From the NCBI GenBank assembly GCA_903921325.1, contig CAIXPL010000026.1, positions 1 through 64,000 on the forward strand: DNA of 64,000 nucleotides, written 5' to 3'. Source of the stretch: an uncultured Pseudomonadota bacterium (GTDB taxonomy: Bacteria; Pseudomonadota; Gammaproteobacteria; Burkholderiales; SG8-39). Every line of letters starts with the position of its first letter. Within the stretch, counting starts at the first letter, position 1. The notes under the pieces were generated by a model. That model was not told the DNA's origin. It saw nothing but the letters and a program-made list of their open reading frames with translations, and made no database searches. A program made the translations under genes and the position numbers. Shown here piece after piece: positions 56,342 to 64,000 of the stretch.

Positions 56342-57496
56342 ATGACCGCCCGAATCCGCCGCGCTGGTGCACACACCATCCTGGGAGGGATCAGTGCCGA
56401 GCGTTTCATGCGCGAGCAGTGGCACCGCGAGGCAATGCTGTTGCGCCAAGTCTGCGCAGAGGCAGGCAGCATTGTGAGCGAGGCGCGCCTGTTTCAGCTG
56501 GCGTGCCAGGACGACGTCGAATCACGGCTGGTCGTGCGCGAAGGCTCGCGCTATTGCCTGGAGCACGGCCCGTTTACGCGCGCCCGCTTGCGCCGCTTGC
56601 CCGCGACGCACTGGACTTTGCTGGTGCAGGGTCTTGATCACCACCAGCCCGAGGCGCGGCGCCTGCGTGACTGCTTCGGCTTCATTCCTCAGGTCCGTCT
56701 GGACGATGTGATGGTGAGTCTGGCGGCCCCAGAGGGGGGCGTAGGGCCGCATTTTGATTCCTACGACGTTTTTCTCGTGCAAGGCCCTGGGCGGCGGCGC
56801 TGGCGCTATGGCACGCAGAAAAGACTCGTACTGGACCCCGACCAGCCACTCAAGATTCTCAGCCGATTCAGCCCCAGTGCCGACCAGATCCTCGAGACCG
56901 GAGACATGCTCTATCTGCCGCCACGCTACGCGCACGACGGTGTGGCGGTTGATCGGTGCATGACCTTCTCGGTGGGCTTTCGCGCCCCCAGCGCGCGTGA
57001 AATCGCTCATGGCTTTCTTGATCATCTGGCCGATCACCTGGATGAAATGCCGGCATTGGATGAGCGCTTTTCAGATCCCGGGCGAGGCGCAACGGACCAT
57101 CCGGGGCGCATGCCGGCAGACTTGAACCGCTGGGTTGCGGGCGCCGTGCGCCAACTGCGCTGGGACGCCCGAACGGTGGCCCATTTTGCCGGACTCCACT
57201 TGAGCACTCCGAAGCCCAATGTGATCTTCACCGCACCGCATGCGGCCCTCAGCGCAGCCGCGTTCCGGCGCCGTGTGCAGCAGTGCGGCATCGTTCTCGA
57301 TCCACGTTCGATACTTCTCTATGACAACCAGTCGATCTATCTGAATGGTGTTGCCCACCGCATGTCCGGCAGCGAGCGGGCCTGGATGGTTGCGCTGGCC
57401 GATCGCCAACCAACGGGTGCCGCGCCTCGCACGCTCTACGAATGGTTATATGCACGTTATTGCGATGGTGAACTAGGCCATGGCACAGCGGCGTAA
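56342..57496 (+). CDS. Ribosomal oxygenase RoxA/YcfD-type JmjC protein
   Basis: A 384-residue 2-oxoglutarate/Fe(II) oxygenase. YcfD hydroxylates Arg81 of ribosomal protein L16. The cupin domain shows the HxD metal pair in GPHFDSYDVFLVQ (about residue 137) and the distal His in LYLPPRYAHDGVAV (about 197). It is followed by the helical dimerisation region and a winged-helix-like C-terminus. The GRRRWRYG after the metal motif is the usual substrate-side strand. Length fits the family. The exact target in this organism is assumed from the family. Confidence 0.88.
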   Translation: MTARIRRAGAHTILGGISAERFMREQWHREAMLLRQVCAEAGSIVSEARLFQLACQDDVESRLVVREGSRYCLEHGPFTRARLRRLPATHWTLLVQGLDHHQPEARRLRDCFGFIPQVRLDDVMVSLAAPEGGVGPHFDSYDVFLVQGPGRRRWRYGTQKRLVLDPDQPLKILSRFSPSADQILETGDMLYLPPRYAHDGVAVDRCMTFSVGFRAPSAREIAHGFLDHLADHLDEMPALDERFSDPGRGATDHPGRMPADLNRWVAGAVRQLRWDARTVAHFAGLHLSTPKPNVIFTAPHAALSAAAFRRRVQQCGIVLDPRSILLYDNQSIYLNGVAHRMSGSERAWMVALADRQPTGAAPRTLYEWLYARYCDGELGHGTAA

Positions 57497-57534
57497 CAAT
57501 GTGTCGCACGTCGAATAGTCATATAGGCCACTGT

Positions 57535-57540
57535 TATAAT
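57535..57540 (+). promoter_or_regulatory. Consensus -10 element upstream of the small lipoprotein gene
   Basis: A perfect TATAAT lies 80 bases before the lipoprotein start. The spacer towards a weak -35 (TCGAAT, 57511-57516) is 18 bases. The location just after the oxygenase stop supports an independent promoter. Confidence 0.45.
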
Positions 57541-57620
57541 GAGCGACCCTTACCGCCCCCCGCATTCAGAACGGGGCGTTCAGGTCCGTTGCACCACCTC
57601 TTTGACATGGGATTCCCAGA

Positions 57621-57893
57621 ATGAAATCGACCGTACTCGCCGCCGCCTTCCTCATTTCACTCGGCCTGGCTGCTTGCAGCAAGGACGCGCCCCCTCCTGC
57701 ACCAGCGCCTGCGCCCGCTGCCGCCGCTCCTGCTCCGGCCACCGACGCAACCGCCCCGGCGACTGACGCTGCCAAACCAGCCGATGCAATGGCTCCGGCG
57801 ACCGATGCTGCCAAGCCCGCTGACGCGATGGCTAAACCCGCTGATGCGATGGCCCCGGCTGCTGATGCCAATAAAGATGCAATGAAGAAGTAA
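57621..57893 (+). CDS. Small Ala/Pro/Asp-rich lipoprotein
   Basis: A 90-residue protein. Residues 1-20 form a lipoprotein signal (STVLAAAFLISLGLAAC, Cys about 19) followed by SKDAPPPAPAPAP. The remainder is built of ATDAAKPADAMAP-like 9-13 residue repeats ending KDAMKK. No fold is expected; it may act as an envelope spacer or wall-linking rod. No orthologue is recognised. A consensus -10 upstream and lack of a clear Shine-Dalgarno are noted. The repeats are imperfect at DNA level. Confidence 0.8.
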   Translation: MKSTVLAAAFLISLGLAACSKDAPPPAPAPAPAAAAPAPATDATAPATDAAKPADAMAPATDAAKPADAMAKPADAMAPAADANKDAMKK

Positions 57894-57907
57894 GCAGATG
57901 TAACCAG

Positions 57908-57944
57908 TCGCGCCGTGCTGAATGACTGTGCCGGCACGGCGTGA
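57908..57944. terminator. Stem-loop between convergent lipoprotein and MBL-fold genes
   Basis: An 11-bp stem with one G-U pair (core CGCCGTGC/GCACGGCG) and a 15-base loop lies between the two convergent stops. A nested 10-base palindrome GTGCCGGCAC sits in it. No T-run is present, so terminator function is only suggested by position. Confidence 0.5.
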
Positions 57945-58712
57945 CTAGCGCACCTCGCGCCAAGCCAGTCCTGTTTTCTGATCGGCAACACCGATCCAGC
58001 CAGGTTGGCATCCAATCACCCCTGCCAAGGCGCTCTGCGCAAGGGTCGGTGAATTGTTTGATGCACTGAGGTGGGCGGCCACCAGGTGTTGCAGCCGCGA
58101 ATGATCGATGGACGCCAGCAACTGCGCCGCCTGCCGATTGCTCAGGTGACCCAAGGGGCCGCCGACTCTCCGTTTGAGCCACTCCGGGTAGCCACCCTGC
58201 TCGAGCATGTCCAGGTCATGATTGCACTCAAGCACCAGCGCATCGACCCCGCTCAGGCAGGCGCTGATGTGCGCAGTCGGTGCTCCCGTGTCCGTGAGGA
58301 CCCCGAGGCGACGTTGACCATCGGAGAACACGAATTGAACCGGTTCGCGCGCATCATGGGGCACCGGCATCGGCACAATCTGCAAGTTGCTGATTGAAAA
58401 TTCGACATGACTGTCGATCAGTTCGATCGCCAGCGCAGCCGCATCCAATGCGGCAGCGCGCTGCGTACCCCAGGTGGCATAGACCTTGGTGCCATGGCGC
58501 TGCGCAAATGCAAGCACCCCACCGACGTGATCCTGATGCTCGTGGGTGACCACAATCGCCTGGATGTCACCCGGTTGCAATCCGAGTTGGGCGAGCCGCG
58601 TCTCAGTCTGACGCACCCCTAGCCCGCAATCGAGCATCACGCGGGTTGCCCCGCACTCAACCACCAGTGCATTACCACCACTACCGCTTGCCAGCGAAGC
58701 GAACCTGAGCAT
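57945..58712 (-). CDS. MBL-fold metallohydrolase (YycJ-like)
   Basis: A 255-residue metallo-beta-lactamase-fold protein. It opens RFASLASGSGGNALVVECG and has the metal motif VVTHEHQDHVGG (HxHxDH), an Asp in GVLTDTGAPT, and ECNHDLDML and HLSNRQAAQLL further on. These match the YycJ/WalJ group, which includes a proposed double-strand exonuclease. It follows bamC on the same strand with 34 bases between, as is usual in Burkholderiales. Confidence 0.92.
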   Translation of the reverse strand: MLRFASLASGSGGNALVVECGATRVMLDCGLGVRQTETRLAQLGLQPGDIQAIVVTHEHQDHVGGVLAFAQRHGTKVYATWGTQRAAALDAAALAIELIDSHVEFSISNLQIVPMPVPHDAREPVQFVFSDGQRRLGVLTDTGAPTAHISACLSGVDALVLECNHDLDMLEQGGYPEWLKRRVGGPLGHLSNRQAAQLLASIDHSRLQHLVAAHLSASNNSPTLAQSALAGVIGCQPGWIGVADQKTGLAWREVR

Positions 58713-58746
58713 TACGCAGGCAGCGGTCGAGGCGCGTTGATCAAGC

Positions 58747-59919
58747 CTATTTCAATTGCTCGTAGAGCAGCGCAACGATGCGCCGCGCGGTGGCAGCCGT
58801 GGCGTTTGCATCCGCTGTCTTGGCCTCTTTACTCACAACCCTTACTTCGGTGCCCTGGTCGCCGCGGCTGATCAACTGAATGTGAAACTGCTCGCTCGCT
58901 GCCTTGGGATCGGAACGCCAGAATGCCAAAGAGGACAGGAATCCTTTGTTTTTCTGTGCCTCTTCATCGAGTGCCGGATCGAGGTAGCGCACAAAATAAT
59001 CCGCGTTGGCGCGATCACGATCTTCCACCGAAAAACCAGCCCGATCGAGCACCAATCCAACCCGGCGCCAGGCACGATCGAGTGGCTCATTGACCATCAG
59101 AGCCGCGACGCCAGCGTTGTCTTTGAGAATTTGCGCACGGTCCGAGCCAACGACGGCGCCCTCGGCCACCACCGCCTGTACCTTGGCCTCCGTCGCACCC
59201 AGCTGCAACATCAGGCGCCGCAAGAACTCGATTTCAAGCGACGGGTCATTGGGCCGGGGCTGCCAGATCGTCTGCCCTTCATTGCCCAGATTGGTGGTGG
59301 TGAGGGTCTCCACCATGCCGCGATGGCTAAAAAACACCTCGCTGGTCGCCGGGTCATCGCCGCGCTCCAGGCGCACCCGAAACATGTCGCGCTCGCCCGT
59401 GGAGTAAATCGAATCGAGATAGCGGCCCAGCAAATCACGAATCAGGCCCGAGGGAAGCTTGGCCCGGTTCTCTGCCCAGTCGGTTTGCATGATGCCGGTC
59501 TCCGGCGACTCGACCTTCAGCAAGAACCCGTTGGTCTGCCAGAACTCACGCACCACGGGCCACAGCTTTTCCACTGGAATCGGCACCACCAGCCAGCGCT
59601 CGGAGCCCGCGCGTGCCATATGCAAGGGTCCGAACTCGGGCAGCACCACCGGTTCGTTAGGGTCAACCCGCGGGGTCACCGCGCCCTGGGCGCTGGTGGA
59701 AGCGGTTGCGCTATTCGGGCGACCGGCAGTGGGGCTCTCTGGTACCTGATAACGATCGTCGCGCCCTGGCCGGGTGAGATCAGGCGGTATTTCCAGTGAC
59801 GGGCCGGGCGCGAGATCCTTTGATTTGTACTCAGGGGTCTTGGGGCCCGAACTCAGGCATCCGCCCAAGGCAGCCGCCGCCAGTAGCACCGCGGCGCGCT
59901 TCATAGACACCTTGATCAT
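58747..59919 (-). CDS. bamC: Outer membrane protein assembly factor BamC
   Basis: A 390-residue lipoprotein of the BAM complex. The lipobox is LGGC (about residue 21), then an unstructured [26 protein letters not shown]-like region (residues 35-60) and two helix-grip domains, the first ending near the GEREMFRV-type strand (here GERDMFRV). The length is longer than E. coli BamC (344). The ATG at 59919 overlaps the dapA stop (ATGA), as is typical for the dapA-bamC pair. Confidence 0.93.
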   Translation of the reverse strand: MIKVSMKRAAVLLAAAALGGCLSSGPKTPEYKSKDLAPGPSLEIPPDLTRPGRDDRYQVPESPTAGRPNSATASTSAQGAVTPRVDPNEPVVLPEFGPLHMARAGSERWLVVPIPVEKLWPVVREFWQTNGFLLKVESPETGIMQTDWAENRAKLPSGLIRDLLGRYLDSIYSTGERDMFRVRLERGDDPATSEVFFSHRGMVETLTTTNLGNEGQTIWQPRPNDPSLEIEFLRRLMLQLGATEAKVQAVVAEGAVVGSDRAQILKDNAGVAALMVNEPLDRAWRRVGLVLDRAGFSVEDRDRANADYFVRYLDPALDEEAQKNKGFLSSLAFWRSDPKAASEQFHIQLISRGDQGTEVRVVSKEAKTADANATAATARRIVALLYEQLK

Positions 59920-60848
59920 GCCGAGCGTCCTTCAACGACACGCAACGTGGCACCCGCGGTAACCCCGACACCGGCCTGGCGCATGGCCTCGCGCACCGTG
60001 TCGTAGTACTGCGAAGCAAGCGGGGTGAGCGGCAGTCGAATGCCATTCTCAATCAAACCCAGTTCGGCCACGGCCCATTTCACCGTAATCGGATTGGCCT
60101 CGACAAAGAGTCGCGTGTGCAATCCGAGCAAGCGATCGTTGATCTGCCGCGCGCGCGCAATGTCGCCAGCAGCTGCTGCTGCACACAATTCGCTCATGGC
60201 CCGTGGTGCCACGTTGCTTGTGACCGAGATCACGCCGTGCGCCCCAAGCAGTATCAGGGCAAGGGCGGTCGCATCATCCCCGCTATAGAGCCGAAAACCG
60301 GCTGGCAGACGGCGCAGCAGGTCTGTACCACGCTCGATATTGCCGGTGGCGTCCTTCAGTCCGACGATATTGGGTACCTCGGCCAGTCGCACAGCGGTGT
60401 CATTGTGCAGATCGGCCACCGTACGGCCGGGCACGTTGTACAGAATCATTGGCAGATCGACCCGTTCGGCTATCGCGCGAAAGTGCCGGTACAGCCCTTC
60501 CTGGCTTGGCTTGTTGTAATAGGGCACGACGGACAGGCACGCCTGCGCCCCCGCCTTCTTGGCCGACTCGGTGAGTTCAATCGCCTCTGCCGTCGAATTG
60601 GCCCCGGTGCCGGCAATGATCGGAATGCGACCCGCGGCATGCTCGACCGCCACCCGGATCAGGTGCTTGTGCTCATCAAAATCAACCGTGGGCGACTCGC
60701 CGGTGGTACCGACCACAACGATGCCGTCCGTGCCTTCGGCGATATGCCAGTCAATCAGCGCACGAAAGCGGGCCAGATCGAGCCGGCCATCTTCAAACAT
60801 CGGCGTGACGATCGCCACGATGCTGCCACGGGGAAGCGAATGAGCCAT
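59916..60848 (-). CDS. dapA: 4-hydroxy-tetrahydrodipicolinate synthase
   Basis: A 310-residue aldolase that condenses aspartate semialdehyde and pyruvate in lysine/diaminopimelate synthesis. Seen are GTTGESPT, the catalytic Tyr in [13 protein letters not shown], and the Schiff-base Lys in [10 protein letters not shown]. It is slightly longer than usual (about 292) through a C-terminal [18 protein letters not shown] tail. It is coupled to bamC. Confidence 0.96.
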   Translation of the reverse strand: MAHSLPRGSIVAIVTPMFEDGRLDLARFRALIDWHIAEGTDGIVVVGTTGESPTVDFDEHKHLIRVAVEHAAGRIPIIAGTGANSTAEAIELTESAKKAGAQACLSVVPYYNKPSQEGLYRHFRAIAERVDLPMILYNVPGRTVADLHNDTAVRLAEVPNIVGLKDATGNIERGTDLLRRLPAGFRLYSGDDATALALILLGAHGVISVTSNVAPRAMSELCAAAAAGDIARARQINDRLLGLHTRLFVEANPITVKWAVAELGLIENGIRLPLTPLASQYYDTVREAMRQAGVGVTAGATLRVVEGRSA

Positions 60849-61018
60849 TGGGCCCTCCAGGAATGAGCGCGGCGCATGGCACCGAAGCCACAGGCGCCTG
60901 GCATGCCAACGAAAGGCATTACAGCGCGTTGCGCAGTTTAATGGATTTGGGCACCCACCATCATCGGAAGTTCCAATTCTCCTGCACCGACACGCTTTGC
61001 ATCATGTGCGCAGCGGGC

Positions 61019-61231
61019 TCACGAGCACAGCATCAGGCTTGAGAGTTCGAGCAGCATGTTTGGACTCAGCCAGGCATCAAAAGCCACGGCCAGAATAAGT
61101 GCAAGCACGACCAGCCCCGCGACAGTCCACCCGCGCGACCATTGCCGCGCGTCCTGCGGCAATGGCCCGACATCACCCACCGCGCTGATCGCGGGTGCAT
61201 CAACTGTAGAGGGTGGCAGCAAAGTCGGCAT
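61019..61231 (-). CDS. Hypothetical small membrane protein
   Basis: A 70-residue open frame with a polar N-terminus, one membrane helix (TVAGLVVLALILAVAFDAWL) and a shorter hydrophobic C-terminus (NMLLELSSLMLC). The ATG at 61229-61231 has no obvious ribosome site. It stands alone between dapA and the divergent FAH-family gene, where no other frame is convincing. The 170-base gap to dapA shows nothing. It may be a real small gene or chance. Confidence 0.4.
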   Translation of the reverse strand: MPTLLPPSTVDAPAISAVGDVGPLPQDARQWSRGWTVAGLVVLALILAVAFDAWLSPNMLLELSSLMLCS

Positions 61232-61316
61232 CCGATCATTGTAGTGCCTGCGGGCGACACGAGGGGGAGCGCCCGGAGTACACTGCGGCCTCCGAAAATC
61301 AAGTGGAGGCTCCCCG

Positions 61317-62252
61317 GTGAAGATCCTGTATTTTGATGATTTCAAGCTCGGCATCCTGAAAGGTGACCGCGTAGTCGATGTGTCGGCTGTGGTGAAAGAC
61401 ATTCCCCATACCGGCCCGCACAATCTGATCAATGGCCTGATCGAGCGCTTTGCCGAGTACCGGCCGAAGATCGAAGCCGCTGTCGCCGCCGCCGAAGGCG
61501 TCCCGCTTGCGTCGGTGCGCATTCGTCCGCCGCTGCCCAAACCGGGCAATATCGATTGCATGGCAGTGAACTACATGGAAGACGGCACGTTGAAGGAGCC
61601 CGCTCCGATCAATGCCTTCCACAAGTCACCCAACGCGGTGATCGGTCAGGGCGACACCATGGTGCTGCCCGATGTCCCGGCCACCATTTTTGAGGGTGAA
61701 GCCGAGCTGGCCCTGGTGATCGGCAAGCACGCCTCGAACGTGGCGGCAGCCGATGCGATGAGCTATATCTTCGGATATGTGAATTTCATCGACGGTTCGG
61801 CGCGCGGACTGCCCCCGGCCGGCAACACCTTCTATCAGATGAAATCGCGGCAAACCTTCGCGCCAATGGGCCCGTTCCTGGTCACCGCTGACGAAGTGGC
61901 CGATCCGCAGAATCTGCAAGTGCGCCTGTGGAACAACGGCGTGCTGAAGCAGAACTTCAATACCAGCGATATGGCGCACAAGATCCCGCGCTGCATCGAG
62001 TGGGTGAGTTCAATCCATGATCTGTCGCCTGGCGACGTGATCCCCACCGGCACCAACCACCGCGGCCTCAATTCGTTCCAGGATGGCGACACCGTGGAGC
62101 TGGAAGTCGAAGGCATGGGCCGCCTGATGATCAAGATTCGCGATGATCTGAAGCGCACCTGGGCGCGCGAGACGCGGCTTGAGCGCGCAGAGAAGAATCT
62201 GCAGCCAGTTACCACGCCGCAGCTCACCGGCAAGTACGCCGCCAAAGCGTAA
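61317..62252 (+). CDS. Fumarylacetoacetate hydrolase family protein
   Basis: A 311-residue FAH-fold protein. Metal ligands are seen in IFEGEAELALVIG (ExE) and an Asp in NFIDGSARG. The DVIPTGTNHRGLNSFQDGD region closes the site. The family covers isomerases, hydrolases and decarboxylases of beta-keto acids, so the substrate is not fixed. The GTG at 61317 follows a strong GGAGG by 7 bases. Confidence 0.9.
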   Translation: MKILYFDDFKLGILKGDRVVDVSAVVKDIPHTGPHNLINGLIERFAEYRPKIEAAVAAAEGVPLASVRIRPPLPKPGNIDCMAVNYMEDGTLKEPAPINAFHKSPNAVIGQGDTMVLPDVPATIFEGEAELALVIGKHASNVAAADAMSYIFGYVNFIDGSARGLPPAGNTFYQMKSRQTFAPMGPFLVTADEVADPQNLQVRLWNNGVLKQNFNTSDMAHKIPRCIEWVSSIHDLSPGDVIPTGTNHRGLNSFQDGDTVELEVEGMGRLMIKIRDDLKRTWARETRLERAEKNLQPVTTPQLTGKYAAKA

Positions 62253-62258
62253 GCAACA

Positions 62259-62284
62259 AGCGCGGCCCGGCAGCGGGCCGCGCT
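62259..62284. terminator. Bidirectional hairpin between FAH and NMT1-type genes
   Basis: A perfect 11-bp stem AGCGCGGCCCG/CGGGCCGCGCT with a GCAG loop is followed on the plus strand by GTTT. It lies between two convergent stops. Confidence 0.7.
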
Positions 62285-62286
62285 GT

Positions 62287-63366
62287 TTAGCGCACCAAAG
62301 CAATCGCCTGATCGTAGTAGTTCAAATCGACGTAGCGCTCCGGGCCGGGGGCCACCCCGCCCCACTGCCCTTCGATGTCTGCGCGCAGAGCGAGCACATT
62401 GCGCAGTCCTGCCTGATCGATGGAGCAGTCGCGTGACAAACCGTGACCCGGCATCATCAGATCGCGATAGGTCAGATCGGCAATGCGAGAATCGAGCTTG
62501 AGTTCGCGCTTGAGCACCTCAATCACCCGGTCGTGCTGCGCCGGGTCCATCGCCGCTCGGCAGCCCTCGATGTAGGCCGCCAGATAGCGCACAAGCAACG
62601 CTGAGTGCGTCCGCGCCCAGGCGCGCTGCAAAAAGACACCGCCAGCCTGGTAGGGACCGTACAGATCGATGGTGCGCCCAAGGCTTTTGGCACCGCGATC
62701 CCGCGCTATGAAATTCCACGGCGGATTCAGCAGCGTCGCTGCGCCATTGGCCGTCTCAAACGCACGCGTGCGCGCCTCGGAGCCGCCGATCGGATAGAGC
62801 GTGTAGTCACGACCGGCGATGAGACCGACATCCTTCAACATCTTGCGCCCGATCAGTGCATAGGCCGTAGTGGGCGCATCGACCACATAGACACGGTTAC
62901 GCAGGTCAGCCAGACGATTGATCTCGGGCAGCACCAGCAATTCATTGAGGCCACCGTCGCCACCGGCGACGATCACCACATCCTGGTGGGCGCCTTCGAC
63001 CATGGCGATGGCGTTGTCGATGGCCGCGTGGGCGATTTCAAAGCGCCCGTTGGCAAGACCATCGCGTTGCGCATCCGAACTGGGGGTGAACTGCAACTCG
63101 GTTTGTATCCCGCGCCGGGCAAACGCACCGGTTTCGATCGCCATGTAAATCGGGGCATTGCTTGCACCGCGAAAGACGTTGACACGCACGGTTTCAAGCC
63201 CGGTTGCGGCGACCGCCATGCCCGTTCCTTTCTCGCCAGCAGACCCCGCCGGCATCGCGCAGCCTTGCAGCAGGGCCAGCACACACGCCGTGGTGGTGAA
63301 GACTGCCACGCTGAACGCGGGCGTGGTCGCCCGACGCGCGAACATTGTCAAAATACGATTGCTCAT
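62287..63366 (-). CDS. NMT1/ThiY-type ABC substrate-binding lipoprotein
   Basis: A 359-residue periplasmic lipoprotein. The signal ends in a lipobox LLQGC (about residue 36). The mature part opens VNVFRGASNAPIYMAIETGAF, the pattern of NMT1/SsuA-like binding proteins, and has VIVAGGDGGLNELLVLPEI and TAYALIGRKMLKDVG. The ligand is unknown (pyrimidine, sulfonate or phthalate-like compounds in relatives). No permease or ATPase gene is adjacent in this window. Confidence 0.85.
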   Translation of the reverse strand: MSNRILTMFARRATTPAFSVAVFTTTACVLALLQGCAMPAGSAGEKGTGMAVAATGLETVRVNVFRGASNAPIYMAIETGAFARRGIQTELQFTPSSDAQRDGLANGRFEIAHAAIDNAIAMVEGAHQDVVIVAGGDGGLNELLVLPEINRLADLRNRVYVVDAPTTAYALIGRKMLKDVGLIAGRDYTLYPIGGSEARTRAFETANGAATLLNPPWNFIARDRGAKSLGRTIDLYGPYQAGGVFLQRAWARTHSALLVRYLAAYIEGCRAAMDPAQHDRVIEVLKRELKLDSRIADLTYRDLMMPGHGLSRDCSIDQAGLRNVLALRADIEGQWGGVAPGPERYVDLNYYDQAIALVR

Positions 63367-63462
63367 GCTCTCCCCTCACCTTTTGGTTTTCGCGTCGTGA
63401 TCATAACGCGGGGTTACCGGACGTCGATTGAATCCTTTTGGGTGCCGGTCACCCTGGCTTGT

Positions 63463-63468
63463 TAGAAT
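63463..63468 (+). promoter_or_regulatory. Probable -10 element of the tRNA-Arg gene
   Basis: TAGAAT ends 9 bases before the mature tRNA 5' end, the right distance for a short tRNA leader. The -35 is weak (TTGGGT at 63438-63443, 19-base spacer). Confidence 0.4.
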
Positions 63469-63477
63469 CGCACCCCA

Positions 63478-63552
63478 CTCGCCGTAGCACAATGGATAGT
63501 GCACATGCCTCCTAAGCGTGGGATTCAGGTTCGATTCCTGACGGCGGGACCA
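63478..63552 (+). tRNA. tRNA-Arg(CCU)
   Basis: All arms fold. The acceptor is CTCGCCG with CGGCGGG (one U-G pair), the D-stem is GCAC/GTGC and the anticodon stem is CATGC/GCGTG. The 7-base loop CTCCTAA gives anticodon CCT, reading AGG. The T-stem TCAGG/CCTGA has loop TTCGATT. Discriminator A and CCA (63550-63552) are encoded. Length is 75 bases. Confidence 0.93.
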
Positions 63553-63730
63553 AGCCACGCAGGCGGCGGGGCATGATCATCATCCAGTCAAGCCTGACCA
63601 GGGCACTACGGGCATGTGCCGGTCGCTCGCTCAGGGGTGGCTTGCGCACGCCTTGAGATATCATAGAAACAGCGCGACACAGCGCCGAATCGCACTCCCC
63701 ACCCGCTTTTCACTGCCAACCCGCCGATCG

Positions 63731-64000
63731 ATGAATTTCTGTTCCAGTTGCGCCCAGCCGGTTACCTGGCAGGTTCCTGAAGGCGACAGCCGTCCGCGCC
63801 ATGTGTGCGTAAGTTGCGGCACTGTGCATTACCAGAATCCCAAGATGGTGGTGGGTACGATACCGGTGTGGGGTGACCAGGTGCTGCTGTGCCGTCGCGC
63901 GATCAATCCACGCCATGGCTTCTGGACACTGCCAGCCGGCTTCATGGAAAACGGCGAATCGACCGCGCAGGCCGGTGCCAGGGAAACCCTGGAGGAAGCC
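63731..64000 (+). CDS. NUDIX hydrolase with N-terminal zinc ribbon, 3' end off the window
   Basis: Ninety codons are visible from ATG 63731. A zinc ribbon opens the protein (FCSSCAQPV then [14 protein letters not shown]), followed by [19 protein letters not shown] and a NUDIX box beginning [20 protein letters not shown]. This matches ADP-ribose/NADH-type pyrophosphatases of the YjaD/NudC-like group with a ribbon. The rest lies beyond base 64000. It begins about 180 bases after the tRNA. Confidence 0.88.
   Translation, partial: MNFCSSCAQPVTWQVPEGDSRPRHVCVSCGTVHYQNPKMVVGTIPVWGDQVLLCRRAINPRHGFWTLPAGFMENGESTAQAGARETLEEA

Noticed and set aside
63478-63552. The tRNA-Arg gene as an integration site for a mobile element.
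   Set aside because: No integrase gene, partial tRNA copy or direct repeat is visible on either side within the window.

Overview
The window looks like the chromosome of a GC-rich betaproteobacterium, most likely order Burkholderiales. The evidence is gene content and order: the rimP-nusA-infB-rbfA-truB operon preceded by rluB-scpB-scpA-trpS, the yciB-bolA-parvulin-purL block, dapA-bamC followed by a metallo-beta-lactamase-fold gene, a DUF3460 gene, and an IF-2 and pseudouridine synthase with long Ala/Pro/Arg-rich extensions. No phage, insertion sequence, CRISPR array or rRNA operon is visible. One tRNA gene, tRNA-Arg(CCU), lies near the right end. Genus cannot be decided from the sequence alone.

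Layout. 1-6231 (minus): the translation/transcription operon rimP, nusA, infB, rbfA, truB (truB runs off the left edge). 6449-13166 (minus): rluB, scpB, scpA, trpS, a YciO/Sua5-family gene, a PHP phosphoesterase and an alpha/beta hydrolase. 13196-18486: a gamma-carbonic-anhydrase-like gene, an ACMSD-like amidohydrolase and a three-gene Gld-type ABC system. 18668-23557 (plus): ferredoxin fdxA followed by a 1242-residue flavin/iron-sulfur oxidoreductase and an SDR. 23562-26117: a TPR lipoprotein, DUF3460, a universal stress protein, and a hydrolase whose upstream region is an AT-rich dyad-containing island. 26250-30977 (minus): an AttEFGH-like ABC system. 31158-36819: a secreted barrel-like protein, flavodoxin, HMG-CoA lyase, M14 carboxypeptidase, msrB, yciB, bolA and a parvulin. 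36822-44418 (minus): purL and 5-oxoprolinase. 44497-50372 (plus): DMT exporter, carbonic anhydrase, DUF2848, an internally deleted L-2-hydroxyglutarate-oxidase-like gene and a TRAP transporter. 50502-64000: nnr, an SbmA-type ABC exporter, a glutamate-synthase-like protein, an FKBP, the ribosomal oxygenase roxA, a small lipoprotein, an MBL-fold protein, bamC, dapA, an FAH-family gene, an orphan NMT1-type lipoprotein, the tRNA and a partial NUDIX gene.

Two things stand out. First, gene junctions carry imperfect tandem repeats (periods 15, 19, 25, 42, 48, 51 and 69 bp). At several of them the repeat unit contains the stop codon of the gene it follows, in the same frame in every copy: rbfA/truB (69 bp), dctP/nnr (42 bp) and the convergent exporter/glutamate-synthase junction (48 bp, where the stop codons of both convergent genes recur in all three copies). 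Similar in-frame minisatellites lie inside truB, rluB and a hydrolase. Second, next to fdxA sits a single polypeptide combining a GltD/NfnB-like half and a PyrK/NfnA-like half, which may be a one-chain ferredoxin:NAD(P) oxidoreductase.
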